Notes under the pieces: generated by a model
What the model saw: only the letters and a program-made list of their open reading frames with translations
Told to the model about the DNA's origin: nothing
The model's database searches: none
Assembly (NCBI RefSeq): GCF_003032475.1
Contig: NZ_CP028369.1
Span: 3,162,001-3,226,000, forward strand
DNA length: 64,000 nt
DNA from: Streptomyces sp. P3
GTDB lineage: Bacteria > Actinomycetota > Actinomycetes > Streptomycetales > Streptomycetaceae
Reading direction: 5' to 3'
Part shown: positions 50,645-58,461 of the stretch, in pieces
How positions within the stretch are numbered: position 1 is the first letter of the stretch
Layout of the letters: the number at the start of each line of letters is the position of its first letter
Program-made: the position numbers and the translations under genes

Positions 50645-50767
50645 ATGCGCAAAAGGACCAAGCGGTACGCCGCCGTGCTCGGGCTCACCACGGCGGAAGC
50701 CTTCGTGCTCACCGTCGGCGGCGCGAGCGGCCACGGCTACCACGTTCTGAGCGGCCGAATTTCCTGA
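50645..50767 (+). pseudogene. Signal-peptide stub of a chitin-active AA10 LPMO
   Basis: A 40-codon ORF with an AGGAG ribosome site. Its first 32 residues, MRKRTKRYAAVLGLTTAEAF through ASGHGY, look like the signal peptide and mature start of a Streptomyces AA10 lytic polysaccharide monooxygenase, in which the first His after cleavage binds copper. After HGY the protein is HVLSGRIS and stops, so the roughly 160-residue catalytic domain is gone. The dre box upstream fits a chitinolytic gene. It is read as a deletion remnant. The alternative, a genuine 40-aa secreted peptide, is less likely. Confidence 0.65.
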
Positions 50768-50856
50768 GCATCGCTTGAGCTCCCCCGGGCCCGCACACGG
50801 GTACGTTCCCTGCACGCCGACAGGACCGACCGGCGCCAGGACATCCGGGGGAGCTC

Positions 50857-51321
50857 ATGGAAACGTTCTTCTACATCGTGCCGACCGTCATGATCGTCGG
50901 CGTGCTCTTCTTCGCGTACAAGGCCCTCGGCCGCACCCGGCAGGTCCGAGCGGCCTGGGACAGCGGGTTCACGGCCGAGGGCCGCTGTCTGCGGGCCTAC
51001 ACGCGCACGAGCGGCGGGGGCAACGACACCTCGGTGAGCACCACCCTGCACCACGTCTACGAGTTCACCACGAGGGACGGTCGCGCCTTCCGCTTCGACG
51101 AGGGCGGCGGTCCGGGCACCGTCATCGAGGGTGACATCGTCACCGTGTACTACGCGCCGGACCACCCGGAGAGGGCCACCGCCCACCGGCCGAACCGGGC
51201 GAGGCTCGCCCTGGGCACGGGCTTCCTGCTGGCCTTCTTCGCCGTGTTCATCACCTTCTGCATCGGCTTCATGGTCATCGCCCACACCTTCCTCTCAGAG
51301 GCGGACGGCCTGCTGCCCTGA
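50857..51321 (+). CDS. DUF3592 membrane protein
   Basis: A 154-aa protein with an N-terminal helix (FFYIVPTVMIVGVLFFAYKALG), a DUF3592 beta domain (TAEGRCLRAYTRTSGG...TTLHHVYEFTTRDGRAFRFDEG, DIVTVYYAPDHPERAT) and a second helix (LGTGFLLAFFAVFITFCIGFMVIA). The DUF3592 role is unknown; such proteins occur in the envelope of many actinobacteria. It lies between the LPMO stub and the acyl-CoA synthetase. Confidence 0.9.
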   Translation: METFFYIVPTVMIVGVLFFAYKALGRTRQVRAAWDSGFTAEGRCLRAYTRTSGGGNDTSVSTTLHHVYEFTTRDGRAFRFDEGGGPGTVIEGDIVTVYYAPDHPERATAHRPNRARLALGTGFLLAFFAVFITFCIGFMVIAHTFLSEADGLLP

Positions 51322-51376
51322 CGGCGCGTCCCCTGACCCTCCACATCTGACGGCACGTCAACTACCGTGCCCGCTC

Positions 51377-53161
51377 ATGGAGTCCACCAGGGGAACCGGT
51401 ACCGTCGCCGAACTCGTGGCCGCCCGCTGGGGCGACCGCCGGCCGGGGCTGTGGTGCGAGGACACGGTCCTCACGCACCACGAGGTGGCCGCCGGCGCCG
51501 CCGCCCGGGCGGCTCTGCTGACCGACCTGCTGCCGCCGGACGGGCCGCCGCACCTCGGGCTGCTGCTGGACAACACACCGGAGTTCCCGCTCTGGCTGTC
51601 GGCCGCGGCCCTCGCCGGGGCGGCCGTCGCCGGGATCAACTCCACCCGGCGCGGCCCCGAGCTGGCCCGGGACGTCCTGCACACCGAGTGCCGGCTGCTG
51701 ATCACCGAGCACGCCCACCTGCCGCTGCTCAGAGGACTCGACCTGCCCGGAGTCCGCCTGCTGATCACCGGCACGCCCGCGTACGACGAGCTCCTCGTCC
51801 CGTACGCGGACGCCCGCCCGGACCCGTCCCGCGCCACGCCCGCCGACCGGTTCCTGCTCTACTTCACCTCCGGCTCGACCGGCGCCCCCAAGGCCGCGAT
51901 CTGCACACAGGGCCGGCTGTCGGCCGCCGGGCGCTCCCTGGCCGGACAGTTCGCCGTCGGCCCGGACGACGTGCACTACGTCTGCATGCCGATGTTCCAC
52001 GGCAACGCGGTGATCGCCGACTGGGCCCCGGCGCTGACGGCCGGCGCCGGGGTGGCGCTGCGCCGGCGCTTCTCGGCGTCGGGGTTCCTGGCGGACGTAC
52101 GGCGCCACAGGGCGACGTACTTCACCTATGTCGGCCGGGCGATCCAGTACGTCCTGGCCACCGAGCCGGGCCCGGACGACCGGGACCACGTGCTGCGCCT
52201 GGGCTTCGGCACCGAGGCGGGAGCGGTGGACGCGGCAGCCTTCGAACGGCGCTTCGGGGTGCGGCTGGTGGAGGGGTACGGCTCCTCGGAGGGCGGGGCG
52301 GCGGTGCAGTGGTCGCCCGGCACACCGCCGGGCGCGGTCGGCCGGGCGGGCCCGGGTCTCGTCGTCCTCGATCCGGAGACGGGCGAGGAGTGTCCGCGGG
52401 CCGTGTTCGACGCGGCGGGGCGGCTGCTGAACGGCGACGCGGCGATCGGGGAGCTGGTCAACCGGGGCCCGAACCCCTTCGAGGGCTACTGGCGCAACCC
52501 GGCGGCGGAGGCGGAGCGGCGCCGGGAGGACGGCGCGTACCGGACCGGCGACCTCTTCTACCGGGACCGCGAGGGCTTCCTCTACTTCGCGGGCCGCACC
52601 GACGACCGGCTTCGCGTCGACGGCGAGAACCTGGCCGCCGCGATGATCGAGAACATCCTCGCCCGGTACGAGGGGGCGGACGCCGTCGCCGTCTACGCGG
52701 TGCCGGACCCGGTGACCGGCGACCAGGTGATGGCGACGCTGGCCGGGACGTTCGATCCGGCGGGCTTCGCCGGCTTCCTGCTCGCCCAGCCCGACCTGGG
52801 CACCAAGATGGCGCCCCGGTTCGTGCGGGTGGTGGACCGGATGCCCGTCACCGCGACGAACAAGATCCACCGGGCCCTGCTGCGGGGCGAGGGGCCGCGT
52901 TGCGCCGACCCGGTGTGGTGGCGGCCGCCGGGAGAGTCCGCCTACCGGAGGCTGACGGCGCGGGAGGCCGCGGCGGCCGGACCTGCCGTGCGGACCAGAG
53001 GGGCCGGACCGGCCCGGCCGGCCGTGGAGGGAGGGGACGCCGGGAAAGGTGAGGGATCCGGGCAGACCGAGGGGCGATCCGGGGAAGCCGAAGGGCCCCT
53101 CGTGTTCACGAGAGGCCCTTCATCTGTGCGCCGCCAGGGACTCGAACCCCGGACCCGCTGA
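51377..53161 (+). CDS. Acyl-CoA synthetase/AMP-forming ligase with run-on C-terminus
   Basis: Activates a carboxylic acid with ATP and CoA. The AMP-binding motifs are intact: YFTSGSTGAPKAA (P-loop), FHGNAV, EGYGSSEGG, and YRTGDLFYRDREGFLYFAGRTDDRLRVDGENL, with the catalytic Lys in TATNKIHRALL. The recognised domain ends near AYRRLTAREAAAAG. The frame then continues about 65 codons through low-complexity sequence, a terminator-like hairpin (53091-53120) and into the opposing tRNA-Lys, stopping at 53161. The native stop has probably been lost. ATG 51377 (MESTRGTG) is the likely start. Confidence 0.9.
   Translation: MESTRGTGTVAELVAARWGDRRPGLWCEDTVLTHHEVAAGAAARAALLTDLLPPDGPPHLGLLLDNTPEFPLWLSAAALAGAAVAGINSTRRGPELARDVLHTECRLLITEHAHLPLLRGLDLPGVRLLITGTPAYDELLVPYADARPDPSRATPADRFLLYFTSGSTGAPKAAICTQGRLSAAGRSLAGQFAVGPDDVHYVCMPMFHGNAVIADWAPALTAGAGVALRRRFSASGFLADVRRHRATYFTYVGRAIQYVLATEPGPDDRDHVLRLGFGTEAGAVDAAAFERRFGVRLVEGYGSSEGGAAVQWSPGTPPGAVGRAGPGLVVLDPETGEECPRAVFDAAGRLLNGDAAIGELVNRGPNPFEGYWRNPAAEAERRREDGAYRTGDLFYRDREGFLYFAGRTDDRLRVDGENLAAAMIENILARYEGADAVAVYAVPDPVTGDQVMATLAGTFDPAGFAGFLLAQPDLGTKMAPRFVRVVDRMPVTATNKIHRALLRGEGPRCADPVWWRPPGESAYRRLTAREAAAAGPAVRTRGAGPARPAVEGGDAGKGEGSGQTEGRSGEAEGPLVFTRGPSSVRRQGLEPRTR
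53091..53120. terminator. Terminator-like stem-loop inside the extended ligase frame
   Basis: AAGGGCCCCTCGT (53091-53103) pairs at 12 of 13 positions with 53108-53120. It is in the same place relative to tRNA-Lys as the hairpin at 47641, so it was probably the ligase terminator. Confidence 0.65.
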
Positions 53162-53200
53162 TTAAGAGTCAGCTGCTCTAACCAACTGAGCTAGCGGCGC
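53127..53200 (-). tRNA. tRNA-Lys (anticodon CUU), copy 2
   Basis: Identical to copy 1 at 47680-47753, with acceptor GCGCCGC at 53200-53194, anticodon loop CTCTTAA and discriminator A at 53127. The two share 78 identical bases and the same orientation. The ligase reading frame on the opposite strand overlaps its 3' part. Confidence 0.96.
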
Positions 53201-53301
53201 ATGACTCTCGCCCTCCGCCTTCGGCGGCCGGCGACGAAGAAAATACTACCCGGTCCGCGGGGGTGCTTCCGACCATGCGGCGGCACCCCCGCGGCCGCGT
53301 C

Positions 53302-54060
53302 TCAGATGGCGAGCGACAGCAGGACCGGCGCCGCGTTCCTGTTCAGGGTCTCGGCGGCCTGGCGGAGCCGGTGGGCGTGGGCGACGGGCAGGGAGAGGGC
53401 CAGACAGCCCGCCGTGGAGCCCGCGGTGATCGGGACGGCGGCGCAGACCGTGCCGATCGCGTACTCCTGGAGGTCGAGCACCGGGACGGTGGGCGCCTGG
53501 GCCTCCAGACGCGACAGCAGCAGCTTGTCGCTGGTGATGGTGCGCGAGGTGAGCCGGGCCATCTTGTGCCGGGAGAGGTGGTCGCGGCGGCCGTTGTGGT
53601 CGAGCTGGCCGAGCAGGCTCTTGCCGAGCGCGGTGGCGTGCGCGGAACGGCGGAAGTCGAACCACTCGTTGACGGACGGCGTGGCGGGGCCGTCCGCGTA
53701 CTGGGTGATGGTGACCTCGCCGTCCACGTACCGGCTGATGTAGACGGCCGCGCCGACGGAGTCGCGCAGCCGGTCGAGGGTGTGCTGGAGCCTCGCGCGC
53801 AGGGCCTGGTCGTGGTCCTCTGCGGAGCCGAGGCGGGTGAGGGCGTCACCGGTCACGTACACCCCGTCGGCGAGTTGCTCGACGTATCCCTCGCGGCGCA
53901 GCATCCGCAGGAGCGTGGTCAGGCGCTCCGGGTCGAGGCCGGTCAGGCGGGCGAGTCGGGTGTCGGTGATTCCGGTGGGGTGCCGCGCCACGCTCTCCAG
54001 GACGCGCAGCGCGTGCTGGGTCGAGTGGTACGGCGCGGTCGGCTCGTGTTTCAGCGCCAC
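53302..54060 (-). CDS. IclR-family transcriptional regulator
   Basis: A 252-aa regulator: N-terminal winged helix (HSTQHALRVLESVARHPTGITDTRLARLTGLDPERLTTLLRMLRREGYVE) and the IclR effector domain (AVYISRYVDGEVTITQYADGP...HATALGKSLLGQL...IGTVCAAVPITAGSTAGCLALSLP). It is encoded just downstream of ehuBCDA on the same strand, so it is likely the transporter's regulator. The upstream gap carries repeated motifs. The start at 54060 reads MALKHEPTAPYHS. Confidence 0.94.
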   Translation of the reverse strand: MALKHEPTAPYHSTQHALRVLESVARHPTGITDTRLARLTGLDPERLTTLLRMLRREGYVEQLADGVYVTGDALTRLGSAEDHDQALRARLQHTLDRLRDSVGAAVYISRYVDGEVTITQYADGPATPSVNEWFDFRRSAHATALGKSLLGQLDHNGRRDHLSRHKMARLTSRTITSDKLLLSRLEAQAPTVPVLDLQEYAIGTVCAAVPITAGSTAGCLALSLPVAHAHRLRQAAETLNRNAAPVLLSLAI

Positions 54061-54404
54061 GGTTCCCCCTGCGCTCGCTGTGTCGGCTGCGCTTGCCTAT
54101 GGGCCGTAATCCGGTCAGTGCACCGCTACCACGATAACCGGGGACGGGCCTGCGGGGAGGGGCGTCGCCGGGATTGCCGGCCCCCTCTCCAGCAGACCGT
54201 TCCATCGGCATATGCCATCGGCGGCAACCGGGTCGCCGACGACGCCGGCCCGCTCCCGGCCCACGTCGCCCGCCCGTCCGTCCCGGCTCGGATACGCCCG
54301 GCCCGCCCAACCCACGTCGCCCGCCCGGCCGACTTGAGCACACCCGGCCTCCGGTCCACGTCGCCCGCCCGCCGGTACGTGCCCGCCGGTCGGGTCCGGA
54401 GCCG
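54061..54404. promoter_or_regulatory. ehuA-IclR spacer with repeated motifs; no gene
   Basis: The 344-base gap holds three exact copies of CCACGTCGCCCGCCCG (54261, 54312 and 54356) and a 10-bp palindrome GGCATATGCC (54207-54216) flanked by CCATCGG direct repeats. These are candidate sites for IclR or another regulator. No coding sequence is supported. Confidence 0.45.
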
Positions 54405-55229
54405 TCACAGCACGGCGCTGAGGAACTCCCGCGTGCGCTCCTGCTCCGGATCGCTGAACATCTTCTCCGGCGGACCCGACTCGATGACACGGCCCGAGTC
54501 GAACATCAGCACCTGGTCGGAGATGTCCCGGGCGAAGCCCATCTCGTGGGTCACGCAGAGCATGGTGATGTCGGTGGTGCGGGCGATGTCCCGCAGCACG
54601 TCCAGGACTCCGGCCACCAGCTCCGGGTCCAGCGCCGAGGTCACCTCGTCCAGCAGCAGGACCTGCGGCCGCATCGCCAGCGCCCGGGCGATCGCCACCC
54701 GCTGCTGCTGGCCGCCGGACAGCTGGCTCGGGTACTTGTCTATGTGCTCGGTCAGACCGACCAGTTCGAGCAGCTCGCGCGCCCGCTGTTCCGCCTCGTC
54801 CCCGGACAGGCCGAGGACGGTGACGGGGGCCTCGGTGATGTTGCGCAGCACCTTCATGTTCGGGAAGAGGTTGAACTGCTGGAAGACCATCCCGATGTTC
54901 TTACGGACCTCGCGGACGTGCCTCTCGCCGGCCGGGACCAGTCTGCCGTCGCGCTCCTCGTGGGTCAGGTACTCGCCGCCCACCCTGATGGTGCCCTCGT
55001 CGGGCGTGGCCAGGGTCATCAGCAGCCGCAGGATCGTCGTCTTGCCGGAGCCCGACGGGCCGATCAGCGTGACGTGCTTGCCGGAGTCGACGGAGAAGTC
55101 GAGCCGGTCGAGGACGGTGTTGTCGCCGAAGCGCTTCGTGACCTGGTCGAAGCGGATCAGCTCACTGCCGTCCACCGGCGGGTTGGCGAGGGGCTCGAGG
55201 GTCTGTGCGGGATCGGTGTCAGCGGACAA
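54405..55229 (-). CDS. ehuA: Ectoine/amino-acid ABC transporter ATP-binding protein
   Basis: A 274-aa ATPase of a polar amino-acid-type importer: Walker A GPSGSGKTT, Q-loop VFQQFNLFPNM, signature QLSGGQQQRVAIARAL, Walker B VLLLDEVTSALDPELV, H-loop CVTHEMGFARD. It is last in the ehuB-ehuC-ehuD-ehuA operon, overlapping ehuD by 11 nt. With the EhuB-like binding protein it fits the Ehu system that imports ectoine and hydroxyectoine as osmolyte or nutrient. Substrate assignment is by family. Confidence 0.94.
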   Translation of the reverse strand: MSADTDPAQTLEPLANPPVDGSELIRFDQVTKRFGDNTVLDRLDFSVDSGKHVTLIGPSGSGKTTILRLLMTLATPDEGTIRVGGEYLTHEERDGRLVPAGERHVREVRKNIGMVFQQFNLFPNMKVLRNITEAPVTVLGLSGDEAEQRARELLELVGLTEHIDKYPSQLSGGQQQRVAIARALAMRPQVLLLDEVTSALDPELVAGVLDVLRDIARTTDITMLCVTHEMGFARDISDQVLMFDSGRVIESGPPEKMFSDPEQERTREFLSAVL

Positions 55230-55866
55230 GGCGTCGCTCCAGGGCTCGGATCAGAAGGGAGGCGGGGTAGGCGATGACGATGAACGCCACGCCGACGACG
55301 GTCAGCGCCTCCGTGGTGAAGGTCTCGTTGCTGAAGGTCTGGGCCTCGCCGAGCATGTCGAAGGCACCGATGGTCGCGATCATCGGAGAGTCCTTGAGCA
55401 TGGCGATGACGTAGTTGCCCAGCGGCGGGACGACCCGGCGGATCGCCTGCGGGAGGATCACCACCCGCCAGGTGCGGCCCCTGGGCAGGTTCAGCGCCGT
55501 GGCCGCCTCCCACTGGCCTGCGGGCACGCCGTCGATGCCCGCGCGGTACACCTCCGCGGTGTAGGTGGAGTAGTGCAGACCGAGGCCGACGATGCCGGTG
55601 GTGAGCGGCGACATCGAGGGGCCGAAGTTCGGCACCACGTAGAAGAGGAAGAACAGCTGCACCAGCAGCGGCGTGTTGCGGACGAACTCCGTGACGGCGA
55701 CGACCGGCCGGCGCACCCACGCCCGACCGGACCGCTGGGCCAGCGCCCACACCAGTCCCAGCGTGAAGGCGATCAGCGTGCCGGCGGCCAGCGCCTGCAG
55801 GGTGACGAGCACGCCGTCCCAGAAGCGCGGCATGAAGGCGTCCACGACGTTCCAGTCCCAGCTCAT
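55219..55866 (-). CDS. ehuD: Ectoine ABC transporter permease EhuD
   Basis: A 215-aa membrane subunit of the HisM/GlnP type: about five helices (VLVTLQALAAGTLIAFTLGLVWAL), EFVRNTPLLVQLFFLFYVVP, and the EAA loop AGQWEAATALNLPRGRTWRVVILPQAIRRVVPP that docks on the ATPase. It overlaps ehuC by 4 nt (ATGA) and ehuA by 11 nt, so it is translationally coupled. Confidence 0.93.
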   Translation of the reverse strand: MSWDWNVVDAFMPRFWDGVLVTLQALAAGTLIAFTLGLVWALAQRSGRAWVRRPVVAVTEFVRNTPLLVQLFFLFYVVPNFGPSMSPLTTGIVGLGLHYSTYTAEVYRAGIDGVPAGQWEAATALNLPRGRTWRVVILPQAIRRVVPPLGNYVIAMLKDSPMIATIGAFDMLGEAQTFSNETFTTEALTVVGVAFIVIAYPASLLIRALERRLVR

Positions 55867-56606
55867 GCCGTGCCTCCTGCCGCGGACCGCGAACCGGCGG
55901 ACAGGCGTTCGCCGCGCGTGCCGGACCTGCGGGCGGTCCCGCCGGTCTTCTCGGGCCGCCGGCCGATCCCCGCCTTGGCCCTGCGCTCCAGCAGCCGCAT
56001 GCCGCGGGTGATGAGGAAGGCGAGGACGAAGTACAGGACCAGCAGCAGGGTGTAGACCGGGGTGGTCTCGTTGGTGCCCAGCCGGACCAGGTTGCCGGCG
56101 AACGTCATGTCGGCCACCGTGATGACCGAGACCAGGGCGGTGCCCTTCAGCAGCTCGATCAGCAGGTTGTTGAACGGCGGCACCATCTCGGGCCAGGCCT
56201 GGGGCAGTTCGATCAGACGCAGCCGCTGCAGCCGGGTGAAGTTGAGCGCGACGCCCGCCTCCTTCTGCGCCGGGGAGACGGCGGCCAGGGACCCGCGGAC
56301 GATCTCGGAGCCGTAGGCGCCGTAGGTCAGGCCGAGCGCGCTGACGCCGGCCCACATGGGCACCAGCTGCCAGCCGAACAGGGGCAGCGCGAAGAACATC
56401 CAGAACATCAGCACCAGCGCCGACATGCCCCGGAAGACCTCGAAGTAGATCCCGGCGAGAAAGCGGACGATCCAGTACCGCGACCCGCGGGCCAGACCGA
56501 TCCCGAACGAGATGGCCGCGCCGAGGGCCGCCGCGTACACCGTCACCTGGACGGTCACCCAGATGCCCGGCAGGAACCAGGTGGTGAAGAACTCGGAACT
56601 CATCAT
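55863..56606 (-). CDS. ehuC: Ectoine ABC transporter permease EhuC
   Basis: A 247-aa permease partner of EhuD with the same core: GIWVTVQVTVYAAALGAAISFGIG, EVFRGMSALVLMFWMFFALP, and the coupling loop SPAQKEAGVALNFTRLQRLRLIELPQAWPEMVPPFNN. The C-terminal 35 residues are basic and Gly/Arg-rich. ATG 56606 overlaps the ehuB stop (TGATG); an ATG three codons earlier is possible. Confidence 0.93.
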   Translation of the reverse strand: MMSSEFFTTWFLPGIWVTVQVTVYAAALGAAISFGIGLARGSRYWIVRFLAGIYFEVFRGMSALVLMFWMFFALPLFGWQLVPMWAGVSALGLTYGAYGSEIVRGSLAAVSPAQKEAGVALNFTRLQRLRLIELPQAWPEMVPPFNNLLIELLKGTALVSVITVADMTFAGNLVRLGTNETTPVYTLLLVLYFVLAFLITRGMRLLERRAKAGIGRRPEKTGGTARRSGTRGERLSAGSRSAAGGTA

Positions 56607-57532
56607 CAGCCGCACAGCTCCTTCGCCGTGAGGTCCGTCATGTCGGCCCTTACGAAGCCGAAGGGGGCGACGATCCCGAGGAGTTCCCGGTAGTCGTCCT
56701 TCTTGAGCTCCAGCAGTTCCCCGTTGAACGCGTCACGGAGGTTCTTCTCGGACTGCCGGAAGGCGAAGCCGCCCGCGCCGTACGCCGGTTCGCCGTCCAC
56801 CACGGGCTGGAACGGCTCGGTCGCGGACACCCGTCCGGAACTCGCCACCGCCGACTTCACCGTGATGCGGGTGCCCGCGAAGGCGTCCACCCGGCCCTGG
56901 GCCACCGCGTCCAGACCGGCCACCTGGTCCGGCAGGACCAGCACGTCCTTGATGCCCGCGGCCTTGGCGTAGTCGATCTGGGCGTACGCCTTCCCGGAGG
57001 CGAGCTTGAGCCCCTTCTTCTTGACGTCGTCGTACGTCCTGACGCCGTGCGGATTGCCCTTGCGGACGATGAAGGAGTCCAGCATCAGATAGTCCGGGTC
57101 GGCGAAGAGCACCTGCTCGCACCGGACCGGATTGATGTACATACCGGCGGACACCACATCGAACTGCCGGGCCTTGAGCCCCGGTATGAGGGCGCCGAAG
57201 TCCACCGGCACCGGCTCGACGTCGTCGATGCCGAGCCGCTTGAAGATCACCCGCGCGATCGCGGGCGCTTCCCCGGTGGCCCGTCCGTCGTCCCCGACGT
57301 ACCCGAAGGGCGGCTCGCTGGCGATGCCGATCTTCACGGACCCCTGCTTCCGCAAAGTGTCCAGAAGACCGCCCCCCAGAACCTTTCCGTCGTCCGGGAC
57401 GCGGCTGCAGCCTGCCGCCCCCAGACTTCCGGCGGCGCTCAGCGACACCGCCGCCGTGAGCAGTGAGCGGCGGCTGGGTCCTCTGTGGGGTCGGGGGCCG
57501 GTTCCTGATCGATGTGCTTGTGGTCGAGCCAT
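56606..57532 (-). CDS. ehuB: Ectoine/hydroxyectoine-binding lipoprotein EhuB
   Basis: A 308-aa solute-binding protein. The signal has a Tat-like RRS plus lipobox LGAAGC, so C42 is lipidated and the protein sits on the outer membrane face. The mature domain follows EhuB closely: KIGIASEPPFGYV, PVDFGALIPGLKARQFDVVSAGMYINPVRCEQVLF, LPDQVAGLDAVAQGRVDAFAGT and GAGGFAFRQSEKNLRDAFN. It is first in its operon and diverges from the cupin gene. Ectoine specificity is strongly suggested but could extend to related solutes. Confidence 0.94.
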   Translation of the reverse strand: MARPQAHRSGTGPRPHRGPSRRSLLTAAVSLSAAGSLGAAGCSRVPDDGKVLGGGLLDTLRKQGSVKIGIASEPPFGYVGDDGRATGEAPAIARVIFKRLGIDDVEPVPVDFGALIPGLKARQFDVVSAGMYINPVRCEQVLFADPDYLMLDSFIVRKGNPHGVRTYDDVKKKGLKLASGKAYAQIDYAKAAGIKDVLVLPDQVAGLDAVAQGRVDAFAGTRITVKSAVASSGRVSATEPFQPVVDGEPAYGAGGFAFRQSEKNLRDAFNGELLELKKDDYRELLGIVAPFGFVRADMTDLTAKELCG

Positions 57533-57840
57533 GGGCGCGCCGCTACCCGGGTTCCGGCGAGTTATGCGGATCGCTTCCGGCCCCGTTCGTCGCGAAAGGC
57601 CTCGCGAAGGACCTCGCCGAGGCTCTCCCGACCCGGACCGCACGGGCGGCCGGCGCGTCGCGTCCCCCGCTGCTCAGAACCCGGGACGGCCGTCGGCGAC
57701 GACCCGCGCACCGCCGCGGATTGACCCATGGGAACGACCTCCCAATGCACCGTTCGGCGGGTCTCTCGCGGGCCTAGATTCATGGGTGACGGGTCCGACG
57801 GCCTCAGCCGCGGACCGCCCGCCGATCTTAGGGAGCCCCC
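57533..57840. promoter_or_regulatory. Divergent promoter region of ehuB and the cupin gene
   Basis: A 308-base gap with no supportable gene; open frames here fail on composition. It must contain the promoters of the ehu operon and the cupin gene. I see no strong symmetric operator in it. Confidence 0.5.
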
Positions 57841-58341
57841 ATGAACAGCAGCCCCCTCGTCGTCCGCTCCGGCCAGGCCGAGACCCTCCAGGACGGCGCC
57901 CTCAGCCTGATCACGCTGCTCGCCGACGCGGACGCCACCGGCGAGGCCCTCACCGCCAACAAGGCGGCCTTCGCCGAGGGCTCACCCGGCGCTCCCGCGC
58001 ACTTCCACACCAGGGCGACCGAGGTGTTCTACGTCCTGGACGGCCGGATGCGCTTCCTGATCGGCGACGAGGTGCGCACCCTGGACCGGGGGGATTTCCT
58101 GACCGTCCCGCCGACCGTCCCGCACGCCTTCGCGCCGGCTCCCGGCAGCACCGCCGAACTGCTCGTCCTCTTCACGCCCGGACTGCACCGCTTCGACTAC
58201 TACCGGCTGCTGGAGCGCGTGCACCACGGCGAGGCGGGCGTGGAGGAGATCCGCGCGAGCTCCGAGCGCTACGACAACCACTACGTCGACAGCGCCCTGT
58301 GGCGTGACGAGCTGCGCCGGACCGCCCCGGACCACGCCTGA
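57841..58341 (+). CDS. Cupin-domain protein (quercetinase-like)
   Basis: A 166-aa single-domain cupin. Motif 1 is GAPAHFHTRATEVFYVLDGRMRF, giving a 2-His/1-Glu metal site, and motif 2 is GDFLTVPPTVPHAFAP with the third His. The tail HHGEAGVEEIRASSERYDNHYVDSALWRDEL is shared with annotated quercetin-2,3-dioxygenase-like cupins. Its task beside an ectoine transporter is unknown; it may detoxify or bind a small molecule. Confidence 0.92.
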   Translation: MNSSPLVVRSGQAETLQDGALSLITLLADADATGEALTANKAAFAEGSPGAPAHFHTRATEVFYVLDGRMRFLIGDEVRTLDRGDFLTVPPTVPHAFAPAPGSTAELLVLFTPGLHRFDYYRLLERVHHGEAGVEEIRASSERYDNHYVDSALWRDELRRTAPDHA

Positions 58342-58461
58342 GCCGTCGCTAACACCTGAGCCGCACGGGGCCACACGCCTGAGCACCGGCTCCGGCCATG
58401 CCCGAGCCGCCCCGGGCAACGCCTGTGTCGCCCCGGCCGCCGTATGCGCAGCGACGGGACG

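Noticed and set aside
53263..56055. 930-codon plus-strand frame across the IclR/ehu region
   Set aside because: It is antisense to four well-supported genes and crosses their intergenic gap; composition is shadow-like.
57463..57777. Open frames between ehuB and the cupin gene
   Set aside because: They overlap the ehuB signal-peptide region antisense and show no ribosome site or recognisable protein.
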